Source: Paeniglutamicibacter quisquiliarum (lineage in GTDB: Bacteria; Actinomycetota; Actinomycetes; Actinomycetales; Micrococcaceae). From it: a stretch of DNA of 64,000 bases. The DNA is taken from assembly GCF_019084045.1 (NCBI RefSeq), contig NZ_JAHRED010000002.1, forward strand, positions 62,001 through 126,000, in the 5' to 3' direction. The notes under the pieces are model-generated. The model was not told the origin of the DNA and did no database searches. It saw nothing but the letters and a program-made list of their open reading frames with translations. Of this stretch, positions 1 through 9,202 are shown piece by piece; position 1 is the first letter of the stretch; every line of letters begins with the position of its first letter. A program made the translations under genes and the position numbers.

Positions 1-255
1 GTCGTCGCTGGTGATCTTGAAGACGGCTTCCTCGGCGTCCATGCCGGCTGCCGCCAGCTCGGCGACCTGGGCCGCGTAGGACTCGCCGTCCTGCAGGGCG
101 GCGTGGAAGATCGAGGGGTTGGTGGTGACCCCGACGACGTTCTTTTCCTTGATCAGGGCTTCCAGCGAACCGGAGGTCAGGCGTTCGCGGGAGAGGTCAT
201 CGAGCCAGATCGAGACGCCGGCGTCGGAGAGGGCCTGGGTGTTTGCGTTGCTCAC
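1..255 (-). CDS. tal: Transaldolase, N-terminal part (cut by window edge)
   Basis: Minus-strand frame of 85 codons that runs off the left edge. It starts at a GTG ([10 protein letters not shown]) and contains the transaldolase N-terminal motifs [12 protein letters not shown] and [11 protein letters not shown], the start of the barrel that carries the Schiff-base lysine further on. Transaldolase moves a dihydroxyacetone unit between sugar phosphates in the non-oxidative pentose phosphate pathway, in the cytoplasm. It lies 28 bases downstream of transketolase on the same strand, so the two are very likely co-transcribed. The C-terminal three quarters lie outside the window. Confidence 0.9.
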   Translation of the reverse strand, partial: MSNANTQALSDAGVSIWLDDLSRERLTSGSLEALIKEKNVVGVTTNPSIFHAALQDGESYAAQVAELAAAGMDAEEAVFKITSDD

Positions 256-283
256 GGTAAAAATCCTTTGCGTGTGGGGGGTG

Positions 284-2395
284 TTACTTGGCGGCCGAGA
301 TGGAGTCGAGGGCGGCGGCGGTGACGGCCTCCGCGGTGATCCCGAACTCGGTGAACAGGCGCTTGTAGTCGGCGGAGGCGCCGTAGTGGTCAAGGGAGAT
401 GATGCGTCCGGCATCGCCCACCAGCTCGCGCCAGCCCATGGCCACGCCGGCCTCGACGGAGACGCGGGCCTTCACTGCGGCGGGCAGCACGGATTCGCGG
501 TAGGCGGCGTCCTGCTGGTTGAACCATTCCAGGCACGGGATGGACACCACGCGGGCGGGCACGCCCTGGGCCTGCAGCGCCTCGCGGGCCTCGATGGCCA
601 GGGAGACCTCGGAGCCGGTGGCCAGCAGCAATACCTCGGGGGCGACGACCTCGCCGTTGGCGGTGGCGTCGGCCAGCACGTAGGCGCCCTTTTCGGTGCC
701 CGATGCTGCGCCGAAGCCCAGTTCGCTGCGGTCGTAGACCGGCAGGTTCTGGCGCGAGAGGATGATGCCGGCGGGGTTGGAGGTGGTCTCCAGGATCTTC
801 TTCCAGGCGAAGGAGACCTCGTTGGCGTCGGCCGGGCGGACCACGTCCAGGTTCGGGATGGCGCGCAGGGAGGCGAGCTGCTCGACCGGCTGGTGCGTCG
901 GTCCGTCCTCGCCCAGGCCGATGGAGTCGTGGGTCCACACATAGATGGAGGGCACGCCCATCAGTGCCGAGAGGCGGATGGCCGGTCGCTGGTAGTCGGA
1001 GAAGATCAGGAAGGTGCCCGAGTAGGCGCGGGTCGGGGAAGCCAGGGTGATGCCGTTGACGATGGCTGCCGCTGCGTGCTCGCGGATGCCGAAGTGCAGC
1101 ACCCGTCCGTACGGGTTGCCCTTCCAGGAGTCGGTGGAGCGCGATTCCGGGATGAACGAGGGCGCGCCCTCGATGGTGGTGTTGTTCGAGCCGGCCAGGT
1201 CGGCCGAGCCGCCCCAGAGCTCGGGCAGCACGCCGGCAACGGCGTTGATGACCTTGCCGGAGGCCGAGCGGGTGGCGACGTCCTTGCCGGGTTCGAAGAC
1301 CGGCAGGTTCTCGTCCCAGCCGGCCGGAAGCTCGCCGGATTCCAGGCGAGCCAGCAGGGCGGCGTTTTCCGGGTTGGCCGCGGACCAGGCGTCGAAGCCC
1401 TCCTGCCAGGCGGCCCGGGCCTGCGTGCCGCGCTCCTGCACGGAGCGGGCGTGGGCCAGCACCTCGTCGTCGATGGCGAAGTGGGCCTCGGGGTCGAAGC
1501 CCAGGGCCTTCTTCAGGCCGGCGACCTCGTCGCCTCCCAGCTTGGAGCCGTGGATGCCGCCGGTGTCCGCCTTGGTCGGGGCGGGGAAGCCGATGACGGT
1601 GCGCAGGGAAATGATCGACGGGCGGGAGGTCTCGGCCTTGGCGGCGCGCAGTGCGGCGTCCAGCTCGGCGAGGTCCTCGACGTAGTTCCCGGTCTTGGTC
1701 CAGTCCACGCGCTGGGTGTGCCAGCCGTAGGACTCGTAGCGGCCCAGCACGTTCTCGGTGAACGCAACGTCGGTGTCGTCCTCGATGGAGATGTGGTTCT
1801 CGTCATAGACGACAACAAGGTTGCCCAGTTCCTGGTGGCCGGCCAGCGAGGAGGCCTCGGAGGTGACGCCCTCCTGCAGGTCTCCGTCGGAGGCGATGAC
1901 CCACACGGTGTGGTCGAACGGCGAGGTGCCGGCAGCCGCGTCGGCGTCGAACATCCCGCGCATGCGGCGCTGGGCATAGGCGAAGCCCACGGCCGAGGCC
2001 AGGCCCTGGCCCAGCGGGCCGGTGGTGATTTCCACGCCGGCGGTGTGGCCGTACTCCGGGTGTCCCGGGGTCTTGGCGCCCCAGGTGCGCAGCGCCTGGA
2101 GGTCCTCGAGTTCCAGGCCGTAGCCGGAGAGGAAGAGCTGCAGGTAGAGGGTTAGCGAGGTGTGGCCGGGGGAGAGCACGAAGCGGTCGCGGCCGATCCA
2201 CGCCGGGTCGGACGGGTCGTGGCGCAGGTGCTGCTGGAAGAGCAGGTACGCGGCCGGGGCCAGCGAGATCGCCGTTCCGGGGTGCCCGTTCCCCACCTTC
2301 TCAACCGCGTCCGCGGCGAGCACGCGGGCGGTGTCGACGGCTCGCTGGTCAAGATCGGTCCAAGCGAATTCGCTGTTGTCTGCTAGTGGCGCCAC
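284..2395 (-). CDS. tkt: Transketolase
   Basis: 703 residues, the usual family length. It transfers two-carbon ketol units between sugar phosphates using thiamine diphosphate. Visible motifs are GNGHPG (about residue 35), the TTGPLGQG segment (about 124), the thiamine motif beginning ASDGDLQEG (about 168), and a C-terminal pyrimidine-binding region with [10 protein letters not shown] and the [11 protein letters not shown] segment. The start is GTG at 2395, preceded by GGAGG nine bases upstream on the minus strand. It is followed by tal, giving a two-gene non-oxidative pentose phosphate unit divergent from ctaB. This tkt-tal/ctaB arrangement is common in actinobacteria. Confidence 0.97.
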   Translation of the reverse strand: MAPLADNSEFAWTDLDQRAVDTARVLAADAVEKVGNGHPGTAISLAPAAYLLFQQHLRHDPSDPAWIGRDRFVLSPGHTSLTLYLQLFLSGYGLELEDLQALRTWGAKTPGHPEYGHTAGVEITTGPLGQGLASAVGFAYAQRRMRGMFDADAAAGTSPFDHTVWVIASDGDLQEGVTSEASSLAGHQELGNLVVVYDENHISIEDDTDVAFTENVLGRYESYGWHTQRVDWTKTGNYVEDLAELDAALRAAKAETSRPSIISLRTVIGFPAPTKADTGGIHGSKLGGDEVAGLKKALGFDPEAHFAIDDEVLAHARSVQERGTQARAAWQEGFDAWSAANPENAALLARLESGELPAGWDENLPVFEPGKDVATRSASGKVINAVAGVLPELWGGSADLAGSNNTTIEGAPSFIPESRSTDSWKGNPYGRVLHFGIREHAAAAIVNGITLASPTRAYSGTFLIFSDYQRPAIRLSALMGVPSIYVWTHDSIGLGEDGPTHQPVEQLASLRAIPNLDVVRPADANEVSFAWKKILETTSNPAGIILSRQNLPVYDRSELGFGAASGTEKGAYVLADATANGEVVAPEVLLLATGSEVSLAIEAREALQAQGVPARVVSIPCLEWFNQQDAAYRESVLPAAVKARVSVEAGVAMGWRELVGDAGRIISLDHYGASADYKRLFTEFGITAEAVTAAALDSISAAK

Positions 2396-2720
2396 GTTGT
2401 GGGTCCTCCCTGTACGGTGTGCATTTCAAAGTCTGTTGGTTGCGCCGGCGTCCCGCCCTGTAAGCACAACGCCGCCGTCCGTCCGGTGGTTGACAGGACA
2501 GTTTCGGCGGCGGCGCAACGCTTCCAGCTTAGCGCCATTGGGTGCAAAAGTGCCTGTTTGAGACCGCTTGTTGAGGCATGGCGAAAACAATTGGTGCCGC
2601 ACCCGGCGGGAGGATGCACCCGCGTGTCGCCCGCATGCAAAGATCGCGGCCCATTTCTACAACACGTAAAAGGGTATGATGGGGGGTGATTGTCCTAATT
2701 ACCCCCGTAGAACTGAGTAG
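2396..2720. promoter_or_regulatory. Divergent intergenic region between tkt and ctaB
   Basis: 325 bases with no convincing gene. It must hold the promoters of both divergent units. Toward ctaB there is a TATGAT hexamer (2675-2680) that could be a -10 element, but I find no good -35. A 14-codon frame (ATG 2676, second ATG 2679) ends with TAG at 2718-2720, directly abutting the ctaB ATG. A CGCCGCCG/CGGCGGCG inverted repeat sits between about 2469 and 2516 in the probable tkt leader. Confidence 0.4.
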
Positions 2721-3704
2721 ATGTCTGTGAAGACCGTGTCCGTTGACTCCGCAACGAGGGCTCGCGCAGCTCGCCAGCCGAACGAATCGGCCGGCGAATT
2801 CGTCTCGCGCAAGGCCAAGGCCTATGTGGCCCTGACGAAGCCGCGCGTCATTGAGCTGCTGCTCGTGACCACGTTGCCGACCATGATGTTCGCCGAACGC
2901 GGTTTCCCCTCGATTTCCCTGGTGCTGGCCACGTTGCTGGGCGGTGCTATGGCGGCAGGGGCCTCGGGCTCCTTCAATTGCTATATCGACCGCGACATGG
3001 ACAGGGTCATGCAGCGCACCAAGGGGCGTCCGCTGGTCACCGGCGAAGTCACCGAGCGCGAGGCGCTGGTCTTCTCCTGGGTCCTGGCCATCGCCTCGCT
3101 GGCGGTGCTCTGGTTCGGGACCAACCCGCTGACCACCGCCCTCGGGCTGGCGGCCATCCTCTTCTACGTGGTGCTGTACACGTTGATCCTCAAGCGCCGC
3201 ACCGCACAGAACATCGTATGGGGCGGGATTGCCGGCTGCATGCCGGTGCTGATCGCCTGGGCCGCCGTCACCAACAAGATCGAATGGCCGGCCATCATCT
3301 TGTTCCTCATCATCTTCCTGTGGACCCCGCCGCACTACTGGCCGCTGTCGATGAAGTACGCCGATGACTACAACGCCGCACGCGTGCCGATGCTCGGCGC
3401 GATTTCCAGCGCCCGCCGGGTCTCGGTGCAGGTCGTGCTGTACGCCTGGGCCACGCTGGTGTGCTCGCTGCTGCTGGTGCCGATGGGCTACGCGGGCATC
3501 GTCTACACCGTGCTTGCCGGCGTCTCGGGCCTGTGGTTCGTCTACGAGTGCCACGTGCTTTACCGCGAGGCGCAGCGCGACCACGAGCCGGCGGACATGA
3601 ACAAGAAGGCCATGAAGGTCTTCCACATCTCCATCACCTATCTGACGCTGGTGTTCGTGGCGCTGGCCATCGATCCGTTCGTGGGCGGCCCGCTCTTCGG
3701 CTGA
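2721..3704 (+). CDS. ctaB: Protoheme IX farnesyltransferase (heme O synthase)
   Basis: 327-residue integral membrane UbiA-family prenyltransferase. It adds a farnesyl group to heme b to give heme O, the first step toward heme A for cytochrome c oxidase. The first Asp-rich motif ([20 protein letters not shown], about residue 90) and the following TxGRPLxTGEV pattern are clear, and about eight hydrophobic segments alternate with short loops. The N-terminal 35 residues are hydrophilic. The ATG has only a weak ribosome-binding site and directly follows a short upstream frame. The partner heme A synthase ctaA lies nearby, convergent on the other strand. Confidence 0.96.
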   Translation: MSVKTVSVDSATRARAARQPNESAGEFVSRKAKAYVALTKPRVIELLLVTTLPTMMFAERGFPSISLVLATLLGGAMAAGASGSFNCYIDRDMDRVMQRTKGRPLVTGEVTEREALVFSWVLAIASLAVLWFGTNPLTTALGLAAILFYVVLYTLILKRRTAQNIVWGGIAGCMPVLIAWAAVTNKIEWPAIILFLIIFLWTPPHYWPLSMKYADDYNAARVPMLGAISSARRVSVQVVLYAWATLVCSLLLVPMGYAGIVYTVLAGVSGLWFVYECHVLYREAQRDHEPADMNKKAMKVFHISITYLTLVFVALAIDPFVGGPLFG

Positions 3705-3727
3705 CCCCACCCCGTCATTCACGCAAG

Positions 3728-3752
3728 CGGCCCCCGGACTATCCGGGGGCCG
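3728..3752 (+). terminator. Rho-independent-like terminator of ctaB
   Basis: Perfect 11-bp stem (CGGCCCCCGGA against TCCGGGGGCCG) with a three-base CTA loop, 23 bases after the ctaB stop, followed by TTTCGTT. Confidence 0.8.
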
Positions 3753-3810
3753 TTTCGTTGTCGGCTGCGCCGAGTTGCCTTGGGCGCGCGCCAGGGCCGG
3801 CGGCCGGCGC

Positions 3811-4068
3811 TCAGCGTGCCCCGCGGTTCTCCTCGCCCGCATCGGCATATCCGCCGGGGTGCCGGGTCCCGTCGACGGTGAGCGTGCCGGAAAGGTCCTC
3901 GGCGCCGCCCTCGATGTCGATGGCGGCCATGTTTCCGGGACGCAGCACCACGGCGGATGGGATCTCCAGTGCCGGCAGCGCCCCGAGGGGCCGGAATACG
4001 CCGGCACCCAGGCGACAGCTGCCGGTGCCGATGAGGCGGAGTTCGAGGCGCAGGGGCGCCGGATGCGC
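3811..4068 (-). pseudogene. Coding-like fragment without a start codon
   Basis: Minus-strand open frame of about 86 codons ending in TGA at 3811-3813. Codon use looks genuine: third positions are mostly G or C, and it reads as a plausible soluble protein (for example SAVVLRPGNMAAIDIEGG and LSGTLTVDGT). I see no ATG, GTG or TTG at a suitable N-terminal place. Upstream it merges with the ctaA terminator hairpin, so it may be the C-terminal remnant of a decayed gene or a gene using a non-standard start. I cannot assign a family. The overlapping frames on either strand look like low-quality Arg/Pro/Ala shadow translations. Confidence 0.35.
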
Positions 4069-4069
4069 A

Positions 4070-4108
4070 AGGAGGCCCCGGCACGCTTTCAGCGAGCCGG
4101 GGCCTCCT
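4070..4108 (-). terminator. Terminator hairpin downstream of ctaA
   Basis: Perfect 13-bp inverted repeat (AGGAGGCCCCGGC against GCCGGGGCCTCCT) with a 13-base loop, starting 26 bases past the ctaA stop. It lacks a clear T-run, but its strength and position suggest a terminator. Confidence 0.65.
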
Positions 4109-4133
4109 CGGGACTGCGGGGGTTCGGGGAGTG

Positions 4134-5066
4134 TCAGAACGGGAACTTCCCGGTGGTCCTGTCCCAGACGTTCACGGCGGCCGCGGCCAGCAGCGAGGCT
4201 CCGAGCATGTGGGCGAGCACCAGCAGGATCGGCAGCCCGGTGAAGTGCTGGACGTAGCCGATGACGCCCTGCAGCAGCACGACGCCGGCCAGCAGCAGCA
4301 GGGGAGTGCGCAGCTTCGCCTCCGCTGCGTGGCGGAACGCCAGCACCAGGGCGACGAGGGTTGCCGCGACCAGCAGGTAGACCGGGACCACGTGGATGCG
4401 CGTGACGATGTACGGGTCGAACATGTGGCGCGGGGCATCGGCGTCGCCGGCGTGCGGACCTGTGCCGGTGACGATGGTGCCCAGCACCAGGGCCAGCGCG
4501 GAGGCGGCGAACATGGTCCAGGCCAGGAAGCGCTGCGTGGCGCCGGCGGGCGCGCCCAGCGAGGTTTCGCCGCGGCGCAGTGCGCCGGTGCGGTTGACCA
4601 GCAGCGTCGCGGCCATGACCAGTGCCGCCGAGACCAGGAAGTGCAGGGACACGACCCACGGGTTCAGGTTGGACCAGACGGTGATGCCGCCGATGACCGC
4701 CTGGGCCGGGATGACTGCAAGCAGCGCTATCGACAGGCGGTAGATGGTCTTGTGGGTGGAGCGCATACGCCAGATCGACACGATCATGGCCACCGCGATG
4801 GCCGCGAGGATGAAGGTCAGCAGGCGGTTGCCGAACTCGATGAGCCCGTGGATCCCCATCTCGGCCACCGGGGTCATGGAGCCGGGCACGCAGTTGGGCC
4901 ACTGCGAGCAGCCCAGCCCCGACTTGGTCAGGCGCACGGCGCCGCCGGTGATGATGATGCCGATCTGGGATGCGAGGGAGGCAATGGCCAGGCGGTGCAC
5001 CGTGGTGTTCACGGTGGCGGGCAACTTGTCCGTCCAGCGGTTGGCGGCGGGGGAGGTGGTGCTCAT
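4134..5066 (-). CDS. ctaA: Heme A synthase (COX15/CtaA family)
   Basis: 310 residues with about eight membrane helices. It oxidises the heme O methyl group to a formyl group to make heme A for aa3-type oxidases. Conserved heme-ligand histidines are visible (TTVHRLA, HGLIEFGN, LHFLVSAA, IHVVPVYL, VQHFTGLP). The extracytoplasmic loop GCSQWPNCVPG carries the paired cysteines of Gram-positive CtaA. I chose ATG 5066 (MSTTSPAANRW) because GGAG lies about ten bases upstream. A longer in-frame start at 5126 would overlap the upstream permease gene. It lies 19 bases downstream of the ABC permease and is probably co-transcribed with it. Confidence 0.95.
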   Translation of the reverse strand: MSTTSPAANRWTDKLPATVNTTVHRLAIASLASQIGIIITGGAVRLTKSGLGCSQWPNCVPGSMTPVAEMGIHGLIEFGNRLLTFILAAIAVAMIVSIWRMRSTHKTIYRLSIALLAVIPAQAVIGGITVWSNLNPWVVSLHFLVSAALVMAATLLVNRTGALRRGETSLGAPAGATQRFLAWTMFAASALALVLGTIVTGTGPHAGDADAPRHMFDPYIVTRIHVVPVYLLVAATLVALVLAFRHAAEAKLRTPLLLLAGVVLLQGVIGYVQHFTGLPILLVLAHMLGASLLAAAAVNVWDRTTGKFPF

Positions 5067-5085
5067 GGTGTTGTGCTCCAGGATT

Positions 5086-5859
5086 CTAGTTCCACTTGAA
5101 CCAGCGGGTTGCGGCGAAGCCGGCAATGAGGGTCCATGCCAGCAAGATGAGGATTCCGGAGACCGACCCGGTTCCGGTGATCAGGGCGGCCCTCAGGGAA
5201 TCGCCCAGGGCGGCCGAGGGCAGCAGGTCGACGATCGGCTGCAGGTAGTCCGGTGCCCGGGTGCTGGGGAACAGGATGCCCCCGACGGCCGCCAGCAGGA
5301 CCCACGCCAGGTTGGTGATGGCCAGGGTGGCCTCGGGGCGCACGGTGCCGGCGACCAGTAGGCCGAGGGCGGTGAACGCCGCCGCGCCGAGCACCAGCAG
5401 CGCCAGGGCCCAGCCGATGCCCGCGGGCGCGGGCCGCCATCCGAGCAGCAGCGCGGTGCCGCCGATGACGAGGACCTGCAGGAAGAGGACTGCCAACACC
5501 GCCATGACCTTGCCGTAGATCAGGCCGGCCCGGCCCAGCGGGGTGGTGGAGAGGAAGCGCAGCACCCCGTAGCGGCGGTCGAATCCGGTGGCGATGCCCT
5601 GCCCGGTGAACGCGGTGGAGACCACGCACAGGGCCAGCACGCCGGGGGCGGCGGCGTCGATGGGGTTGGCGGCGACGTCCTTGAGCAGGTCGGTGAAGAC
5701 CAGTCCGAAGAGGGCCATCAGCGGCAGCACCACGGCCACGACGAGCTGCTCGCCGTTGCTGATCATGCCCAGGGTCTCGTAGCGTCCCTGCAGCAGGATG
5801 CGCCGGAGGGTTCCCTGCGCGTTGGCGGCCGCCGGGGCGGCCTGCGTACTAGTTGGCAT
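5086..5859 (-). CDS. ABC-2 type exporter, membrane subunit
   Basis: 257 residues with about six hydrophobic segments, typical of DrrB/ABC-2 permeases. An N-terminal cytoplasmic stretch (MPTSTQAAPAAANAQG) precedes the first helix region around NGEQLVVAVVLPLMALFG. The start ATG 5859 (MPTSTQ) lies inside the last codons of the ATPase gene, an 11-base overlap that indicates translational coupling. It forms the channel of an exporter of unknown substrate. An ABC-2 pair next to ctaA recurs in actinobacteria and has sometimes been linked to cytochrome assembly, but nothing here proves that role. Confidence 0.85.
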   Translation of the reverse strand: MPTSTQAAPAAANAQGTLRRILLQGRYETLGMISNGEQLVVAVVLPLMALFGLVFTDLLKDVAANPIDAAAPGVLALCVVSTAFTGQGIATGFDRRYGVLRFLSTTPLGRAGLIYGKVMAVLAVLFLQVLVIGGTALLLGWRPAPAGIGWALALLVLGAAAFTALGLLVAGTVRPEATLAITNLAWVLLAAVGGILFPSTRAPDYLQPIVDLLPSAALGDSLRAALITGTGSVSGILILLAWTLIAGFAATRWFKWN

Positions 5860-6805
5860 TGTTTCCCTTGTCGGCAATCTCCAGGAACACGTCTTCAAGC
5901 GTGCGCGGTTGCATGGTCAGTGCGTGGGGCAGGATGTCCTCGCGGGTCCACCACGTGGTCAGTTCCGCCAGGTCCCCGGGGGAGCGGACCCCGTCGAGCC
6001 GGTAGTGCCCGGGCGTCGCCTCGGCGAGGGTGAGGTGCTCCGGCAGGGCGGGCAGCGCCATGGCCGCCGCCGCGGTGAAGGTCACGGCCTGGGCCGGTGC
6101 CTCGTGCGCGGCGTGCGCGGTGAGCTCCGAGACGGTTCCCTGGGCGACGTTGCGCCCCTCGTCGATGATGTAGACGTAGTCGGAAAGCCGTTGCGCGTCC
6201 TCCATGAGGTGCGTGGTCAGCACGATGCACATTCCGGCCTCGCGCAGTTCGCCGATGAGCTCGAAGACGACCTGGCGCGATTGCGGATCCAGTCCGGCGC
6301 TTGGCTCGTCGAGGAAGGCGACTTCGGGGTTTCCGGCCAGGGCTGCGGCCAGGGCCACGCGCTGCTTTTGGCCGCCGGAAAGCCGGCGGATCGACGTGGT
6401 GGCGAACTCGTCGATGCCCAAGCGCTCGATGAGGGAGTCGATGTCCGCCGGGCGGCGGTAGAACGAGGCGACGTGGCGCAGCAGCGGGATCGGGCGCAGC
6501 GAGGGCGGCAACCCGCCGTCCTGCAGCATCACGCCCACGCGCGAGCGCAGCGCCGGGCTGGCGCCGTAGGGATCCTCGCCCAGCAGGCGCACGGTGCCGC
6601 CGTTGGGACGCAGCAAGCCCTGTGCGCATCCCAGGGTGGTGGACTTCCCGGCGCCGTTGGAGCCCAGCAGGGTGGTGACGGTTCCGGGGTCGGCCTTGAG
6701 ACTGATGCCGTAGAGCACGCGCATCATGCGGCCGTCCAGGGCGGGGACGGGGCCGAAATCTTTGAGCAAGTCCTCGATCACGAGGCTTGGAGACACATTG
6801 GACAC
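5849..6805 (-). CDS. ABC transporter ATP-binding protein (DrrA-like exporter)
   Basis: 318 residues. The ATPase core shows Walker A GSNGAGKST (about residue 49), signature LSGGQKQR (about 143), Walker B VAFLDEPSAGLD and a switch histidine in LTTHLMEDA. A C-terminal extension of about 90 residues follows, as in DrrA-type exporters. It energises the overlapping permease gene. The order ATPase-permease-ctaA on the minus strand suggests one transcript, divergent from the suf operon. Substrate unknown. Confidence 0.9.
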   Translation of the reverse strand: MSNVSPSLVIEDLLKDFGPVPALDGRMMRVLYGISLKADPGTVTTLLGSNGAGKSTTLGCAQGLLRPNGGTVRLLGEDPYGASPALRSRVGVMLQDGGLPPSLRPIPLLRHVASFYRRPADIDSLIERLGIDEFATTSIRRLSGGQKQRVALAAALAGNPEVAFLDEPSAGLDPQSRQVVFELIGELREAGMCIVLTTHLMEDAQRLSDYVYIIDEGRNVAQGTVSELTAHAAHEAPAQAVTFTAAAAMALPALPEHLTLAEATPGHYRLDGVRSPGDLAELTTWWTREDILPHALTMQPRTLEDVFLEIADKGNNAN

Positions 6806-6903
6806 CCGGCTATTCTATGTCAGGTAGAAGATGGGGCGGTCGGGGTGTGGCGCCGGTCTCCCCGGGCCCCGGTGGCCGGGTGCGGCATTAAGCCCGCGGC
6901 GAG

Positions 6904-6919
6904 GTAAGCAGTGCCTTAC
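6904..6919 (+). promoter_or_regulatory. Candidate SufR operator upstream of the suf operon
   Basis: Inverted repeat GTAAG, six-base spacer, CTTAC, located 36 bases before the sufR start. Self-regulation by SufR at a palindrome in this position is known in other bacteria. This exact site is inferred from symmetry and position only. Confidence 0.4.
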
Positions 6920-6954
6920 TAGACGGGCGTGCTGGATTAGCGCATGCTTGTGTT

Positions 6955-7743
6955 GTGTATTCATCGAATCAGACAGTGCCGGTCGGCGACGCCCCGGCAC
7001 CCAACATTCCCGCGACAGGGGAAGCCGAAGAACGCACCCGCGACCGAGTCCTGTATTCCGTGTTGGAAGACGGCCCGGTCAGCGCCGCCGAACTGGGCGA
7101 GCGCCTGGGCTTTACCCCTGCAGCCGTCCGTCGCCACCTCGATGCGCTCTCCAAGCAGGGGCTCGTCGAGGTCAAGCTCGTGGCCAACCAGCGCACCGGC
7201 GCCGGCCGGCCCTCACGCCGCTACGTGCTGTCGCACCGCGGCCAAACCAAGATGGGCAACGACTACCTGGACATCGCCACCGACGCACTGGCCGAACTTG
7301 GCCGGGCTGCCGGACCGGCGGCCGTCGAGGCCTTTGCCGCCCGCCGCTTTGCCGCCATGGAACGGCGTTACCGTCCCGTGGTGGCCGAGATCGAGGGCCT
7401 CGAGGAACGCGCCGACGCGCTGAGCGAGGCGCTCAGCGCGGACGGATTCGTTGCCTCCACCCGCAAGGTCGGCGCGGATTCGCCGACCGCCACCATGCTC
7501 AGCGTCCAGCTGTGCCAGGGGCACTGCCCCATCCAAGATTTGGCCAGGGAATTCCCCGTCTTTTGCGAGATGGAAACCCAGGCCTTTTCCCGTCTGCTGG
7601 GTGTCGATGTGCGAAGGCTCTCGACACTTGCCAGCGGCGGGCATGTGTGTACGACCCACGTCCCCGTGGGCCGGAACCAAACTCCTCAGCGTGCTGAGAA
7701 GAGAACTCGAATCAAGATCACGAAGCAGGAGAGGCCGCGATGA
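6955..7743 (+). CDS. sufR: SufR-type Fe-S-sensing transcriptional regulator
   Basis: 262 residues. The N-terminal winged helix (about 30-95) has an ArsR/MarR-like recognition segment [22 protein letters not shown]-terminal region carries four cysteines at about 187, 191, 204 and 232. The Cys191-x12-Cys204 spacing matches the cluster-binding pattern of SufR repressors, which sense Fe-S status and repress the suf operon. Its TGA overlaps the sufB ATG (ATGA), so it is the first gene of the operon. The start is GTG 6955, and no strong ribosome-binding site is visible, so a leaderless or slightly different start is possible. The last 25 residues are basic and outside the family core. Confidence 0.9.
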   Translation: MYSSNQTVPVGDAPAPNIPATGEAEERTRDRVLYSVLEDGPVSAAELGERLGFTPAAVRRHLDALSKQGLVEVKLVANQRTGAGRPSRRYVLSHRGQTKMGNDYLDIATDALAELGRAAGPAAVEAFAARRFAAMERRYRPVVAEIEGLEERADALSEALSADGFVASTRKVGADSPTATMLSVQLCQGHCPIQDLAREFPVFCEMETQAFSRLLGVDVRRLSTLASGGHVCTTHVPVGRNQTPQRAEKRTRIKITKQERPR

Positions 7744-9200
7744 CGGATCAGATTGCACAGGAGTCCCCCGACGCCGGCGTGATTACCGAGATCCTGGAGA
7801 AGAACCCAGAACTCCAAGGAATCGGTAATTACGAGTACGGATGGAGCGACAAGAACGACGCGGGCGCCAATGCGCGCCGCGGCATCAACGAAGACGTTGT
7901 CCGCAACATCTCGGAGCTCAAGTCCGAGCCCCAGTGGATGCTGGACATGCGCCTGAAGGGCCTGAAGTACTTCGACCGCAAGCCCATGCCCACCTGGGGC
8001 GCCGACCTCTCGGGCATCGACTTCGACAACATCAAGTACTTCGTGCGTTCCACCGAGAAGCAGGCCACCAGCTGGGAGGACCTGCCCGAGGACATCAAGA
8101 ACACGTACGACAAGCTGGGCATCCCCGAGGCCGAAAAGCAGCGCCTGGTTTCCGGTGTTGCCGCCCAGTACGAGTCCGAGGTCGTCTACCACCAGCTGCG
8201 CGAGGACCTGGAGAAGCAGGGTGTCATCTTCCTTGACACCGACACCGCGCTGCGCGAGCACGAAGACATCTTCAAGGAGTACTTCGGCACGATCATCCCG
8301 GTGGGCGACAACAAGTTCGCCTCGCTGAACACCGCGACCTGGTCCGGCGGTTCCTTCGTCTACGTCCCCAAGGGCGTCCACGTGGAGATCCCGCTGCAGG
8401 CATACTTCCGCATCAACACGGAAAACATGGGCCAGTTCGAGCGCACCCTCATCATCGCCGACGAGGATTCCTACGTGCACTACATCGAGGGCTGCACCGC
8501 CCCGATCTACACCTCGGACTCGCTGCACTCGGCAGTTGTCGAGATCATCGTGAAGAAGGGCGCCCGCGTCCGCTACACCACGATCCAGAACTGGTCGAAC
8601 AACGTGTACAACCTGGTCACCAAGCGCGCCGTCTGCGAAGAGGGCGCGACCATGGAATGGGTCGATGGCAACATCGGCTCCAAGGTCACCATGAAGTACC
8701 CGGCCGTCTACCTGGTCGGCGAGCACGCACGCGGCGAGACCCTGTCGATCGCCTTCGCCGGCGAGGGCCAGCACCAGGACACCGGGTCCAAGATGGTGCA
8801 CATCGCCCCGAACACGTCCTCGAAGATCGTCTCCAAGTCGGTGGCCCGCAACGGCGGCCGCGCCGCCTACCGCGGCCTGGTCCAGGTGCGCGAGGGTGCC
8901 AAGGGCGCACGCAACTCGGTCGAGTGCGACGCGCTGCTGGTTGACCAGATCTCCCGGTCGGACACCTACCCGTACATCGACGTCCGCGAGGACGACGTGA
9001 CCATGGGCCACGAGGCGACGGTTTCGCGCGTGTCCGAGGAGCAGCTCTTCTACCTGATGAGCCGCGGCATGACCGAAGAGGAAGCCATGGGCATGATCGT
9101 GCGCGGCTTCGTCGAGCCGATTGCCCGCGAGCTCCCGATGGAGTACGCCATGGAACTGAACCGCCTCATTGAACTGCAGATGGAAGGATCCGTCGGTTAA
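7740..9200 (+). CDS. sufB: Fe-S cluster assembly scaffold SufB
   Basis: 486 residues, full length. SufB is the scaffold subunit of the SufBC2D complex, on which sulfur and iron are assembled into clusters. The family's beta-helix region is recognisable (for example [19 protein letters not shown] and the stretch around [10 protein letters not shown]), as is the C-terminal helical end [13 protein letters not shown] with GFVEPI. It is translationally coupled to sufR through ATGA and followed after two bases by sufD. In the cell it acts with SufD and the SufC ATPase in the cytoplasm. Confidence 0.97.
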   Translation: MTDQIAQESPDAGVITEILEKNPELQGIGNYEYGWSDKNDAGANARRGINEDVVRNISELKSEPQWMLDMRLKGLKYFDRKPMPTWGADLSGIDFDNIKYFVRSTEKQATSWEDLPEDIKNTYDKLGIPEAEKQRLVSGVAAQYESEVVYHQLREDLEKQGVIFLDTDTALREHEDIFKEYFGTIIPVGDNKFASLNTATWSGGSFVYVPKGVHVEIPLQAYFRINTENMGQFERTLIIADEDSYVHYIEGCTAPIYTSDSLHSAVVEIIVKKGARVRYTTIQNWSNNVYNLVTKRAVCEEGATMEWVDGNIGSKVTMKYPAVYLVGEHARGETLSIAFAGEGQHQDTGSKMVHIAPNTSSKIVSKSVARNGGRAAYRGLVQVREGAKGARNSVECDALLVDQISRSDTYPYIDVREDDVTMGHEATVSRVSEEQLFYLMSRGMTEEEAMGMIVRGFVEPIARELPMEYAMELNRLIELQMEGSVG

Positions 9201-9202
9201 TC

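Noticed and set aside
119-2155. 678-codon open frame on the plus strand across transketolase
   Set aside because: It is antisense to the complete tkt gene. The translation is Gly/Val/Asp-rich without any known motif, as expected of mirror frames in high-GC genes.
2529-4070. 513-codon minus-strand frame opposite ctaB
   Set aside because: ctaB on the plus strand has clear prenyltransferase motifs. The opposite frame is His/Arg/Pro-rich.
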